A DNA stretch of 64,000 nt from Turnera subulata (lineage: Eukaryota; Streptophyta; Magnoliopsida; Malpighiales; Passifloraceae). Each line of letters begins with the position of its first letter. Position 1 is the stretch's first letter. Shown here in pieces: positions 1 to 11,445 of the stretch. The position numbers and the translations under genes were made by a program. The DNA lies in the NCBI GenBank assembly GCA_028386065.3, contig JAKUCV010002094.1, positions 43,488-107,487 of the forward strand. The letters run 5' to 3'. The notes beneath the pieces are model-generated. The model saw only the letters and a list, made by a program, of their open reading frames with translations. It was not told where the DNA came from and searched no databases.

Positions 1-1618
1 CACATCCCGGCGTTGTCGAATGTCAGCATGATGGCCGCCCATGACTTGGGGAACACCTGCACCGTCGTCCTGCTCACCGCGTCCAGCAGATTGTAGTTCT
101 TCCTCTTCTCCGGGTTCCACCTCCCAGGCTCCACCGCCACCGCGAAGAAGGAATACCCGTCCAAGTGCCACGACTGCATGCTCTTCTCGTGGTTCTCGAA
201 GATGATCTCCACAAAGTTGCGGAAAGTCAAGTTCTTCACGTTGGCCTGCATCACAATCTCTGCGTTGCTGTTGCCCTGGTTGTCAGGGATGCTGTCTTCC
301 ATCACATCGTACTTGAACACCTTGTCTGCAACCTGGAAGTACTCTGCCAGCTTCAGTGGGGTGGGTGCGTCCACGTGGGAGACCCCGTTGATGGCATACC
401 TCAGCTTTCCCCCGACGCGGTGGGCGGAGTTCACCAGCTTCAGGGTGCGGGTGATGTTGATGGACCCATAGTGGTAGGAGCCCTGAGGGTTGGGCCTGGC
501 GGCGCTGGCGGTGAGGTTCCACCTGAAGGACCGGAACTGGTTGAGGGACCAGGCCCATCCAACCGGGGCTGCGGGGAGCTCTGGGGAAGCGGGGCCCTTC
601 CCGTTCTCGTACCGGATGATGCCCTTCCCGGTGAGCACGGTCTTGATGAATCGGGTGGAGGCCACCATGTAGTAGTCCTTGGGCTCCTTGTCGGCTGTGA
701 CGAGCACGGAGAAGCACTGGCCGATGTGGACGTCGAGGGATTCGTACTCGTTCTGGATGACGTGGGACCCTTCCATCTCCACCAGCTTCATGAGGTGGCC
801 CTGGATCCTGAAGTTGAGGGTGCTCTTCAGCCCCGCGTTGCAGATCCTGTACTTGTAGGTCTTCCCGGGCTTCATGGTGAAGAGGGGCTGGTCGCTGCCG
901 TCTCCCTTGGCGTTCTTGCCGTTGATGAGCACTCCGTCGGGCCTCCCAATGGAGCGGCCGCTGTCCAAGAACTGCCTCAGGGTGGTGTGGCTCTTGGTGT
1001 ACCAGTCGTTGATGATGACGGTGTAGTCATCCTCTGGATCCGCGTAAGGGACGGGGATGAGAAGACGGCTGTTGACGCGAAGGCCACCAAAGCCACCGGC
1101 TGCCCGATGGAAGCCCGTGGTGGGATAATAGATGTAGCTCCCGATTTGGTCCTTGACTTGGAAGCGATAGGTTTTGTTGGTTCCTGGCAGGATGGGACAG
1201 TTAGTTCCCAGGACTCCATCTTCCCACGAGTTCTTCCTTTGTTGAATCCCGCTCCTATACATACATCCATATATATACATGATTAATTAACAACACTAGC
1301 TAATTAACTATATACATAATTCTTTATAAACACACACACCAAACCAAACCACACCATCAATACTTACCATGTAAAGAGGAATGGCTCATCAAGATTGTTG
1401 AAGACATTGATGACAATGTTATTATTGCTGGTGGAGTTGATATTGGGTCCTGGGAATTCGTTGTTGATAAGAATGACTTGCTGGGGAACACCCAAGGGAG
1501 AGATGGTGCCGTAGGTGAGGTTCCATGTGAAGAACAAGTAGGGGTCTTCGCCTCTTACGCTCGCCAACGTCCCAGCCCAGAGGCACAACACCGCAATCAA
1601 CATCACCCCACGTCCCAT
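1..1618 (-). CDS. SKU5-similar / NTP303-like multicopper-oxidase-fold protein, 3' end outside window
   Basis: Exon 1 is 1368-1618 (ATG at 1618). The intron is 1255-1367, with donor ATG-GTAAGTA and acceptor TATAG. Exon 2 runs from 1254 off the window edge, giving about 501 residues without a stop. The protein opens with a signal peptide followed by EDPYLFF, as in the paralogue at 20266-22097. Cupredoxin domains 1 and 2 and the start of domain 3 are present. Copper-ligand motifs are lost: the laccase-type WHG is WSG, and the HxH region reads SYIYYP. This is typical of the SKS group (NTP303/Bp10 pollen-type), which are secreted or GPI-linked wall proteins thought not to be oxidases. N-glycosylation sequons include NST and NKT. 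The paralogue has an intron after the SFFAVA motif; here that junction (about 137-142) is continuous coding sequence. The family call is firm; pollen expression is inferred from family only. Confidence 0.93.
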
Positions 1619-1790
1619 CCCTCTTTTCCTCTCTTCCCTTTCCCCCTTTTTTTTTTTTTTTTTTTGCTGTTAACCCTTTCCTTCTAGCTGTCAACACAAA
1701 TCAATCAATGTAAATATGATCTGTTCCCTAAGTAATTATGTAGAAGAAGATACTGCTTCTTCTTCTGCTTTTCACCTTCCCTGCACCCCC

Positions 1791-1800
1791 CCTTTTATAC
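1791..1800 (-). promoter_or_regulatory. TATA box of the minus-strand SKS gene
   Basis: The minus strand reads GTATAAAAGG about 175 bases upstream of the ATG at 1618, leaving room for a leader of roughly 145 bases. The leader holds a long A/T-run and purine tracts (1630-1670). This is the best TATA match upstream of the gene. No tissue-specific element was established. Confidence 0.6.
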
Positions 1801-2574
1801 TATCCCATTACCTACCCACAACCATTCGTTACTCCCCTAAAATCTCTCCCCGTCCCTCCTTAATTTCACACCTTTCCTCCCCTTCCCTTACTCCCTTCCT
1901 CACATTTGTACCTTCATTAGTTACTCTTAACTAATTCTGTCTTCTTTACCTCCTAAACGTTTGCTCTTCCCCTCGATTTCTTTAATTCAAACTTTGATTC
2001 CAAAATACATGCATCTAATGTATGTGTAACTATCTGTCTCCCGCCAGAATTACACCTCATCTTTTCAGTTCTCTTAATTTTTACCTTCTCTTTTTCCCCG
2101 TCATTCCAACCCTGGAGGCAAAAATAATATGGACGTTAATAGAGAGAATGCCATTCTACTTGTTTCGTTTTCTATTTTAGTTACCCCAAGCTTAATTATT
2201 ATCAAATCTATCATATATTCAATCCTTAATACCTAAGACAAAATTTTGAAACATGAGTAGCTAGATGGTGTTTATAAAGTGGCATAATTAAGATTATGGC
2301 ATATGGGGCAGTCTTCTGGCTTCAATTACCTTAAATCCTGCCGCACTATCTTTTTGCTTTACTAAAATCATTGATTTTTTTTTTCAAAAAAAATTAGTTG
2401 GTGTATCTAATGAACTTAGACTCCTTAGGGTACTATAGTTTTCATTTTACCTGATGTCTATGCCATGATTGTACTACACGACTTCTTTCAATAACTTTTA
2501 TGAGGAATAAACAGAATAAAATTAATCTTTCTAAATTGCTCCCAGCAACCAAAATGGCTCATTTATTTTTTTTA
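1801..2574. other. Promoter-distal and intergenic AT-rich DNA
   Basis: Upstream sequence of the minus-strand SKS gene. Pyrimidine-rich to about 1970, then generic AT-rich DNA. No coding frame, RNA gene or transposon terminus was recognised. Confidence 0.5.
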
Positions 2575-2764
2575 ATCTAGATCAACTGGGTCGTGTACCC
2601 TTTATGTGTACACGTAGACTTGAATCCGAGACCTCGGTTAAGCGGAACTAAGTTGCTTACTACTTGGTGTTCCGAAAATCGGGGAGAAAACAAGCGAGGC
2701 CCAAAGTGAGATCCATACTCATGGGCTAAGACACCACATAGTAACCCAAGCCTTAAGGCATTAT
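2575..2764 (-). repeat. Possible tRNA-derived SINE-like fragment
   Basis: On the minus strand the stretch GAGGTCTCGGATTCAAGTC (about 2621-2639) resembles a tRNA T-arm / Pol III B box. The sequence around it is moderately GC-rich, unlike the neighbouring AT-rich DNA. I could not define a convincing A box, tail or target duplication, so this is only a candidate. Confidence 0.25.
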
Positions 2765-2769
2765 GTACA

Positions 2770-5168
2770 TGTGATACCCCGGGTACACTTAGGTACCTAG
2801 GGGGAATACTTATTTGATGAGAGCCGGGTGTTACTTGTCCTTCGAGGACATTCTACTTAGTTGGATCGTGTATTCGGTATCTTGTGTGTGATGCTCACAT
2901 TTCATGTGTACATGATACTATGGGTTTTGGATCAGTAACACGTGCTAGTAGTGGATTGAGGATAATGGTGCACATAGGCTTGGCCTAGTGTGCGCAAACG
3001 GGTTCATGGTGACCCGAAGGCACGGATGATCTATTTAGCGGATACCGAATGCTCGACTTGATTAATCAGTCAATAAGTGATAGATTATGTTAGTAATATA
3101 TTAATTAGGTGCAATCAGTGCATTGGAGGCACAATTGCACAAGGGAGATACCAATGGCTCGAGTTGGCACGAAATGGTGCACAACGGGGGCACCGGGGTG
3201 TCCGTCGGTGTACAATTAGACTCGATGAGGGTAAATACGTAATTGGCCAAACCGACCAATCAGAATGAGACGTGTGGCTCGGGAATAAACTGCTGGTGGT
3301 TTTGGTGTGCAAGCTAGTAGGTTGAGTGTCATGGTTCAATTGGTAGGAAAACAAGCACGAGGTGGCACGTGCTTGTGCAAGTCGCAGCACTTAGGCAAGA
3401 AGTGGCAAGTGGGAGCTTACTCACCTACTTGCCTATGCTTTAAGGGGGTGAAGCAGGCACCTCTTACTCATTTGTTCCAGATGCAATTCGTGTAGAGAGA
3501 GAGAGGGGAAAGGAGAGAGGTAGAGAGGTGAGGCTATGGTGGTTCTGCTCTCGGGCAGAATGACCCTTGCCCACAAAAAATAGGATTCCGGCCAAAATAA
3601 AGGTTGGAATTGAAAGAAACCAAATCCTATGATTAGCTAACATCTGTAGCTTTCATATGGCACCGGTTATGTAGGTTTTGGAGTAGAAATGAGGGAGTTA
3701 TGGACTCTCCAAATTGACTGTGTTGCGACTGTCCAGTAGCAGTCATGCTGCTTGACCCAGTGTTGGTATTAAAGGCATATCTGAGGCTACAGAGCTCTAA
3801 TTAGGTTGTTCTTTGTGTGTTATGGAAAGCTGAGACATAGGGTTACAACTCTTATGTTGAGGCCCGAACCTGGTTCAGCCGTTAAGGGCTCTAGATTGCG
3901 GGTTGAAGTTCCTGCTGGTGCAGGGCAGCTTCTGCCCGAATTATGAAAGATAAGTGTTGTGGCTTTGGATTGTGATTTCTATGCTATGGCTGCTATGATT
4001 GTGTTATAATGTGTATTTATATGTGTGTGACAGAGACTTATGACCCCAGGATGCCCAAGGGCTCCAAAGGGCAGGAATTCTTAGCATTTGGTGCCTAAGT
4101 GCTAGGTAAGTAGGTGATGCATACTTGTGACAATTGCCATCGTGTGCTTGCTAGGCAGATAGCCCAATTGCTTGGTTGGAATGGTGTTGGCACTTATGGT
4201 GCATGTGTTATTGATTATTGACTAATGGTTGGTCTGCTGGTTGTGCCCAAGGGGCTGTGCATCATTTGCATTTGCATCATTGCATTCATGGAGATCGTTG
4301 GCCAATGGATCATGAGGGTAGTGCAAGCGAGGCTTGTACGTACCATGAGTTGGTGGGCACTTGTGTTGTGCGCCACAAGATATTGGCACTGGGTGCCTTG
4401 TACAGGTTATGGAACCTTGCGGAGGATATTGCCCGCTTGGTATTGTTGACAGGTGGTCATTGCGGTGTGTGATCCGCTTGGCCAAAGGGTGGTGCTACGA
4501 AGGGCGCTGTGTGTGCCTCGGTAGCAAGCCATATGCACATTGTTGGCTATTCGGTTATGCCTCGTACGTGGGGCTGTGGGATTCGGTTGTGCATGTGTGC
4601 AGGGCTGCCGGGTTATGCAAGTAGGCCCGGAGTACATCACTTGGCTTACCCATGGGCCTGATCACGGAGGACCGGATACCTTGCTGATTGGAGGCATGTT
4701 TGCTATGCATTGCATGCTTTGAGTGGTTATTGCTTGTGTGTACATTTGCTTACTGAGTTTTATACTCACCCCCTATCCTCCTCCCCTTGTCTTGCAGGTG
4801 CGAGAAAGAGTGTACGGGCAGTAGGTCGATGGGTATATAGCCGGGATGGTCATTTAATTGGTTGTTAAATTGTAATAATTTGCTAAAGAAGTTATAACTC
4901 GGTTTATAAGTGGTAGTGCCCCTTGTAGCAAGAATTTTATAACATTAGTGGTTATGGCTTAGTAAATGAGTTTATATAATTAATATCTTCTGTTGCCTTT
5001 GTGTATGTTGTTTTGCTTCCGTTTATGTTGCGCTTGAGTTTTGGTTAGTAACCCGCTAGGCAAAGGCGACTAGCTTCGATGTGTTCGAGTATAGGCCTTG
5101 GGGTGCCTTGTGGCACGATGTGGGTGCACATGGTGCCTGGCCGGTCATGCTTAGGCGGGGGCGTGACA
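2770..5168 (+). repeat. 5' LTR of LARD1
   Basis: 2399 bp, TG...CA. It is almost identical to 6719-9114. Differences include gggtgttac/gggtcttac near 2828, a cluster around 3150, and a few 1-5-base indels. Small open frames inside (for example 4218-4472) occur in both LTRs, match no known domain, and are judged spurious. Confidence 0.95.
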
Positions 5169-6718
5169 GACATGGTAGCGGAGCCAGGTTATAAAATTTT
5201 GCTAAGGGGCATAAGCTGTTGAGTCTTGGCTAGTACCCATCGAGTTAGAGGTTGGGGGTTTGGTGAGAGACTTATGTCTTATATATTTTGTTTGTGTTTT
5301 ATATGTTGTTCTATTTTTGTGTTTGGTTGTTATGCAGATCGGAAAATTCATGGACATGTTGTTTGGGCATGAAATGGTTGAGAATGTGGTACTAAAGGAA
5401 GTAAGCAATGATGTTGTGGATTTGGAAATGTTTAAAGCATAGTGGATAATGTTGCTGAACCTAAGGATGAGCAAGGTATGAGGGATATGGTTGTGATTGT
5501 AGAGTTTTGGTTTACAACTTGCAATAAAGGATGCATGATGTTTGTGTTGGAATTTTAAGTGTTACAAGTAGTAACATAAGAAGGGAAGGTTTATGAATGG
5601 TCTGGACAAATACCACATATGGGGGTATTTGAGTTGGTTTGGGTTATTTAGAGATGCGTGAGAAGTACTACATCGTTTTGTGAGGTATGAGCGGAGTGGC
5701 ACTGCGGAAGCGTGATTCGCTTATTTGGGATGCTATTGGCACGTTGCAGTACTGTTGGTGCGCAGTTGGCACGCTGCAGCATTGTTGGTGCCCAGTTGGT
5801 GCGTTGCTAAACCAATTGGTGGAATTGGTGTTCATATGGCCGCAGAAAATCAAGAGTTGCCAAGTATCAGGGGAATCGTGGCCCAGTTAGGGCAATAGGC
5901 TCGGTTGGCCGACTAGAGCTCGATTATGCGTACTAGTATACGAGTAGAGTATTTTGAGGTTCAGTTGGGATAGTTGGCCTTGTTGGTCAATTGGTATAGT
6001 AGTGTGCGGGTAGCACATTTTGTGGCCGGCTGGGATAATTGGCCTTGACGGCCAATTGGCATGGTTGAGTGCAGGTAGTGCACCATTATGGGGTGAACAA
6101 GAGAAAGGAGGTATTAGTGATGAGAGAATGAGCATATGGATTATGGTAGCTTAATGAGTTATATATCGTATTGAAGAGTTATGGGAGGAACTTGTACGGC
6201 TGCATTTGGAAGGTTAGCAGTACATTGCACTATTTTATTTGTTTTTACTATGTGGCCACAATTTACAATGTTTTCATAATGTTTTGAAAGAAATATGCAA
6301 GTGCTGCTTAACCTAACCATTTGTACCGTGGTAAGGGGTGATAGATAGTTGATAAAATTAGAATCTATGAGATTCCGATTGAGTCGTTAAGGTATGTGAA
6401 ATGGGACAACGAGTTATGTGAGATATGATCATAATAATATATAAAGTCTGTACATTGTAAGTAACAAGCTTGGAAGACAATAAGGAGTTGGGGTTGAACT
6501 CAAGAATGAATTTTGAGGTGAATGGATTGGAGAAACATTGGACTGACTTATGAGCTGAGTAGCACAGTTGAGACATATTGGAAGTACTGAGGAATAGTGG
6601 AATAGCATATGAGTACACCCGGGAAGATGATTGAGAGTTACATAAACGGGTTGATGTTATCTGTAACGAAACAATAACATCTGAATTTCGCGGACGAAAT
6701 TCTTGAAGGAGGGGATGA
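5169..6718 (+). other. LARD1 interior: PBS, non-coding body, polypurine tract
   Basis: The PBS TGGTAGCGGAGCCAGGTT (5173-5190) matches the complement of plant initiator tRNA-Met in 16 of 18 positions, as recalled. The body has no retroviral domain; the longest sense frame (5260-5442, 60 codons) is hydrophobic and unrecognised. A stretch at 5740-6080 repeats TTGGYR...GGCCAATTGG-like phrases. The purine tract GAAGGAGGGGATGA (6705-6718) abuts the 3' LTR. Confidence 0.85.
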
Positions 6719-9114
6719 TGTGATACCCCGGGTACACTTAGGTACCTAGGGGGAATACTTATTTGATGAGAGCCGGGTCTTACTTGTCCTTCGAGGACAT
6801 TCTACTTAGTTGGATCGTGTATTCGGTATCTTGTGTGTGATGCTCACATTTAATGTGTACATGATACTATGGGTTTTGGATCAGTAACACGTGCTAGTAG
6901 TGGATTGAGGATAATGGTGCACATAGGCTTGGCCTAGTGTGCGCAAACGGGTTCATGGTGACCCGAAGGCACGGATGATCTATTTAGCGGATACCGAATG
7001 CTCGACCTGATTAATCAGTCAATAAGTGATGGATTATGTTGGTAATATATTAATTAGGTGCAATTAGTGCATTGGAGGCACAATTGCACAAGGGAGATAC
7101 CCGTTGGCTCGAGTTGGCACGAAATGGTCCACAACGGGGGCACCGGGGTGTCCGTCGGTGTACAATTGGACTCGATGAGGGTAAATACGTAATTGGGCAA
7201 ACCGACCAATCAAAATGAGACGTGTGGCTCGGGAATAAGCTGCTGGTGGTTTTGGTGTGCAAGCTAGTAGGTTGAGTGTCATGGTTCAATTGGTAGGAAA
7301 ACAAGAACGAGGTGGCACGTGCTTGGGCAAGTCGCAGCACTTAGGCAAGAGGTGGCAAGTGGGAGCTTACTCTCCTACTTGCCTATGCTTTAAGGGGGTG
7401 AAGCAGGCACCTCTTACTCATTTGTTCCAGATGCAATTCGTGTAGAGAGAGAGGGGAAAGGAGAGAGGTAGAGAGGTGAGGCTATGGTGGTTCTGCTCTC
7501 GGGCAGAATGACTCTTGCCCACAAAAAATAGGATTCCGGCCAAAATACTGGTTAGAATTGAGTGAAACCAAAGCCTATGATTAGCTAACATCTGTAGCTT
7601 TCATATGGAACCGGTTATGTAGGTTTTGCAGTAGAAATGAGGGAGTTATGGACTCTCCAAATTGACTGTGCTGCGACTGTCCAGTAGCAGTCATGCTGCT
7701 TGACCCAGTGTTGGTATTAAAGGCATATCTGAGGCTACAGAGCTCTAATTAGGTTGTTCTTTGGTGTTATGGAAAGCTGCGACATAGGGTTACAACTCTT
7801 ATGTTGAGGCCCGAACCTGGTTCAGCCGTTAAGGGCTCTAGATTGCGGGTTGAAGTTCCCGCTGGTACAGGGCAGCTTCTGCCCGAATTGTGAAAGATAA
7901 GTGTTGTGGCCTTGGATTGTGATTTCTATGCTATGGCTGCTATGATTGTGTTATAATGTGTATTTATATGTGTGTGACAGAGACTTATGACCCCAGGATG
8001 CCCAAGGGCTCCAAAGGGCAGGAATTCTTAGCATTTGTTGCCTAAGTGCTAGGTAAGTAGGTGATGCGTACTTGTGACAATTGCCATCGTGTGCTTGCTG
8101 GGCAGATAGCCCAATTGCTTGGTTGGAATGGTGTTGGCACTTATGGTGCATGTGTTATTGATTATTGACTAATGGTTGGTCTGCTGGTTGTGCCCAAGGG
8201 GCTGTGCATCATTTGCATTTGCATCATTGCATTCATGGAGATCGTTGGCCAATGGATCATGAGGGTAGTGCAAGCGAGGCTTGTACGTACCATGAGATGG
8301 TGGGCACTTGTGTTGTGCGCCACAAGATATTGGCACTGGGTGCCTTGTACAGGTTATGGAACCTTGCGGAGGATATTGCCCGCTTGGTATTGTTGACAGG
8401 TGGTCATTGCGGTGTGTGATCCGCTTGGCCAAAGGGTGGTGCTACGAAGGGCGCTGTGTGCCTCGGTAGCAAGCCATATGCACATTGTTGGCTATTCGGT
8501 TATGCCTCGTGCGTGGGGCTGTGGGATTCGGTTGTGCATGTGTGCAGGGCTGCCGGGTTATGCAAGTAGGCCCGGAGTACATCACTTGGCTTACCCGTGG
8601 GCCTGATCACGGAGGACCGGATACCTTGCTGATTGGAGGCATGTTTGCTATGCGTTGCATGCTTTGAGTGGTTATTGCTTGTGTGCACATTTGCTTACTG
8701 AGTTTTATACTCACCCCCCTATCCTCCTCCCCTTGTCTTGCAGGTGCGAGAAAGAGTGTACGGGCAGTAGGTCGATGGGTATATAGCCGGGATGGTCATT
8801 TAATTGGTTGTTAAATTGTAATAATTTTCTAAAGAAGTTATAACTCGGTTTATAAGTGGTAGTGCCCCTTGTAGCAAGAATTTTATAACATTAGTGATTA
8901 TGGCTTAGTAAATGAGTTTATATAATTAATACTTTCTGTTGCCTTTGTGTATGTTGTTTTGCTTCCGTTTATGATGCGCTTGAGTTTTGGTTAGTAACCC
9001 GCTAGGCAAAGGCGACTAGCTTCGATGTGTTCGAGTATAGGCCTTGGGGTGCCATGTGGCACGATGTGGGTGCACATGGTGCCTGGCCGGTCATGCTTAG
9101 GCAGGGGCGTGACA
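6719..9114 (+). repeat. 3' LTR of LARD1
   Basis: 2396 bp, TGTGATACC...GCGTGACA, followed by the target duplication GTACA (9115-9119). Near-identical partner of 2770-5168. Confidence 0.95.
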
Positions 9115-9119
9115 GTACA

Positions 9120-9715
9120 TGGATCCATTCTACTTATATTTCCCTTTTTTTCATCCAATGTGAGACAATTACACATACTAGAACACCCAACAATCTCCTT
9201 TTCAAGTAGGGATGACAATTTTTCCGGGTCTACCTGATGTCCACCTGAAACCTGCTTATACGGATAGGGTATTATCCGACTTTGACCGAAAAAAAAGGGT
9301 AGGGTATTATCCGGACCCGATTGACCGGATGGGGTTACCCGCTAGACCCGGTCCATTAAGCCCAGTGAAGAAAGGGTTTTGCCATTGGAGAATACACTAG
9401 AGGCTAGTCTTGAAAGTTCACAGGAAACAAGTAATAGAAGTTTTGAGGACACGATCTCAGGAGAAGTTGTGGAATTATCTTTGAAGGCTTTAGAGAGACA
9501 TTTTAGGATTCTCCTGGAAAAAGCAAAGCTCAATAGAGGTGCAAGATTTGGGAAAAAAGGGAAGCTGAAGCGAGTAAAAAAATCACTTGTAAGGGGAGTG
9601 TTCAATCACTTCTCTCTGGGGATAGTTCCACCCAAGATAGCGACATAGCAGTGGGAAATCGAAGAGTGATTGATGCCTCAAGTTCTCCCATCTCTTTCAA
9701 GTCATTAGAGATAGA
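9120..9715 (+). other. Unassigned spacer with a short LINE-linker-like frame
   Basis: 9207-9360 is a degenerate, repeat-like stretch with ATTATCCG and GGGGTTACCCG phrases. A frame at 9379-9648 (89 codons) encodes a basic, hydrophilic peptide. In a shifted frame it continues with STQDSDIAVGNR, which resembles the linker after the zinc-knuckle of plant LINE proteins (SDSDIxNxNR). This could be a LINE relic or an unrelated gene fragment. The MULE target site is at its right edge. Confidence 0.25.
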
Positions 9716-9725
9716 GAAGACTAAG

Positions 9726-10002
9726 GGTAAAAAAGTTTTTCTTGTCCCTTCACTTTTTTGTTTTCACAATTGTTGTCCCTCTTCCTTTTTTTTCACTCAA
9801 CATGTCCCTGAACTCTCATTTTACCGGGCCACCATGTCCTTTTGACCCCCAGTAGCCGGTTGGAAGCTGTGGCGCTGACACGTGTCCGTGGGGCCCACTC
9901 CATCTGATTCTATTTTTCTTTTTTTCTTTTCTTTCTTATTTTCTATTTTTCAAAAATCCTTTTTATGTTTTATTATATTAGTTTTTGTAATAAATTGAAG
10001 AG
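9726..10002 (+). repeat. Left TIR of the Mutator-like element
   Basis: About 277 bp. It is inverted relative to 15448-15595 joined to 11341-11445. Shared landmarks in order are GGTAAAAAAG, TTTTACCGGGC, CCCCCAG, GACACGTGTC, GGGGCCCAC and TATTATATTAGTTTTT. Small length differences occur in T-rich runs. Confidence 0.85.
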
Positions 10003-10149
10003 AAAAAAGAATTTATTGTTTTATTTTTTTGCATTTCGTTTTCCTTTTTCCTGATTTTGTTTCTATGAATAATATTTAATTAGAAAAAGAATTTTCAAAA
10101 AGAAAAAATTTAAATGACAAGAAAAAAGAAAAACTGAAGAGTAAAAATT

Positions 10150-10440
10150 TAAATGACACACCCCCATCTTCTCTTCTTCCCCTTCACTCCTCCACTGCCG
10201 TCTCAACCGCCGACCGCCACCACCGCGCGCAGCACCACCATCGCCTCCTTCTCCTGTGCACACGGTCGCGCCGCCGCCAGCAGCCCCTTCTCCTCTACTC
10301 TCTCTCCGTCGCGCCACTCCACCCGACGACAACGCCGAGCCGAGAAACGAAAGAACCAAACAAGAGCTACAACATCATTTACTAAAGACCAAAACAAAAC
10401 TTCCAGTAATACCAATTGCTCATGATTCATCTATTCATTC
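10150..10440 (+). other. Second GC-rich segment inside the Mutator-like element
   Basis: This stretch is far more GC-rich than the TIR next to it and rich in CCG/CGC triplets. A 90-codon plus frame (10153-10425) is mostly Ser/Thr/Pro/Arg, with no domain recognised. Pack-MULEs often join segments from several genes, so this may be a separately captured 5' leader or first-exon piece. It could equally be the downstream part of the YIPF capture. Confidence 0.35.
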
Positions 10441-10472
10441 AATCATTCACCGGTCTCACTAATCCCCAATAA

Positions 10473-11149
10473 CTAAAATATAACAAGCAAAGAAAACAGA
10501 GTGTAAATCAAGAAATAGGCGTACGCAATCAACCCGCGATGCTCCTCTCCTCCATCAGCCACGGCCACCATCAAATTGGTGCAGGCCCTGGTCGCCCAAA
10601 CCACGAAAACCCCGGCCACCACAAACCTAACAGGTCCGCCCTGAGGCACAAACAGCGAAACCGCTGAGAATATCACCACGGGCAACAAACAGTAGCCAAC
10701 CACGCTCGTACAAGTGTGCAGATCCAAGTTCCCATTCCTCCCTGCCAACATATTAAACACAACATAGAGGAAGATGGAGGAAACGACAATCCACCCCAAA
10801 ATCACGCCAAACTGGATCTTCCCGGCAATTAACTGGAAGAGGCAGAGGGAGAGGTAGAGGAAGATCGGGCCGGACAGATCCGAGTCCTTGTAGAAGGCCG
10901 GGTTGATGCGGAATGGGTTGAGGATGGACTTGGTCTTGCGCCAGATTTGGTCCGGGTGGATCCCGAGCTCGTCGAGGAGGGGTTCTTCGTCATCGAAGTT
11001 CGCGGAGGAGGAGAGGGCGGGGCCGCCGACGCCGATGGGGCCGAAGGAGGCGGTGGTGGCGGGGCCCATGTCGAAGGCATGAAGGGGATGCCGGAGTTCG
11101 AAGGGCGCGGGGGCTGGAACGGCGCCATAGGGACGCGGCGCTGCTGCAT
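10473..11149 (-). pseudogene. YIPF5/Yip1-family membrane protein copy captured in the MULE, 5' frameshift
   Basis: A 198-codon frame (11069-10473) has an acidic stretch FDDEEPLLDELG, then IWRKTKSILNPFRIN, then five hydrophobic segments (about residues 68-86, 89-108, 123-141, 148-168 and 180-198). It contains the family signature YVVFNMLAGRNGNLDLH and ends LLVIF. This is the Yip1 domain architecture of YIPF5/YIP4 proteins, which act in ER-Golgi and TGN trafficking. An upstream frame starting at 11149 (MQQRRVPMAPFQPP, then IPFM) looks like the genuine N-terminus but lies in another phase. The pattern fits loss of one base near 11078, just after IPFM. The gene has no introns. Translation could still start at the internal ATG (11069) and keep all five membrane segments, so a functional product is possible but unproven. 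Confidence 0.8.
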
Positions 11150-11340
11150 GTTGGAAATGATGTTGTAGCTATTTAATTATCCCATTTCTTATAAAAAAAA
11201 GAAGAAAAGAACGAAAGGTATATGTTCTGTAAACAATCACAATAATTAAAAAATTATGTATTTAGGATAGAATGCAATTCAAGTTATTTTGTTTTTTTAG
11301 GATAGAATGCATAATATATTTACAATTTTTAATTTTTTTT

Positions 11341-11445
11341 CTCTTCTATCTATTATAAAAACTAATATAATAAAACCTAGAAAATAGGAAATAAAGAGAA
11401 AAAAAAATAAATCAGCTGAAGTGGGCCCCACGGACACGTGTCAGC
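11341..11445 (-). repeat. Inner part of the split right TIR of the Mutator-like element
   Basis: The minus strand matches the inner part of 9726-10002, including GACACGTGTC and GGGGCCCAC. It is broken exactly at AGC/CACTACTAG by the CACTA insertion. The outer part resumes at 15448. Confidence 0.85.

Larger units (their letters stand above)
2770..9114 (+). mobile_element. Non-autonomous LTR retrotransposon (LARD1), complete
   Basis: Two direct repeats of 2399 and 2396 bp begin TGTGATACCCC and end GGGGCGTGACA. They flank a 1550-bp interior. The host duplication GTACA is at 2765-2769 and 9115-9119. A primer-binding site follows the 5' LTR and a purine tract precedes the 3' LTR, giving plus orientation. 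No gag, protease, integrase or RT frame exists, so it fits the large retrotransposon derivative (LARD) class and must be mobilised in trans. The motif AATTTCGCGGACGAAAT just before the purine tract resembles the end of Tekay/Del-type chromovirus elements, so a Ty3/gypsy partner is the likely helper (inference). The LTRs differ by scattered substitutions, roughly 1-2% by eye, suggesting a fairly recent insertion. Confidence 0.95.

Noticed and set aside
113..1286. Long plus-strand frame opposite the SKS exon
   Set aside because: Antisense shadow of the GC-rich exon; the same artefact appears opposite 20599-21708.
2621..2645. A functional tRNA gene
   Set aside because: Only a B-box-like string; no cloverleaf could be drawn.
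4218..4720. Cys/Trp-rich frames in the LARD1 LTR as small secreted proteins
   Set aside because: They occur in both LTRs at 4218 and 8165, overlap on several frames and strands, and have no signal peptide supported by context.
2770..9114. The two 2.4-kb direct repeats as a segmental gene duplication
   Set aside because: TG...CA ends, 5-bp TSD, PBS and polypurine tract show they are LTRs of one retrotransposon.
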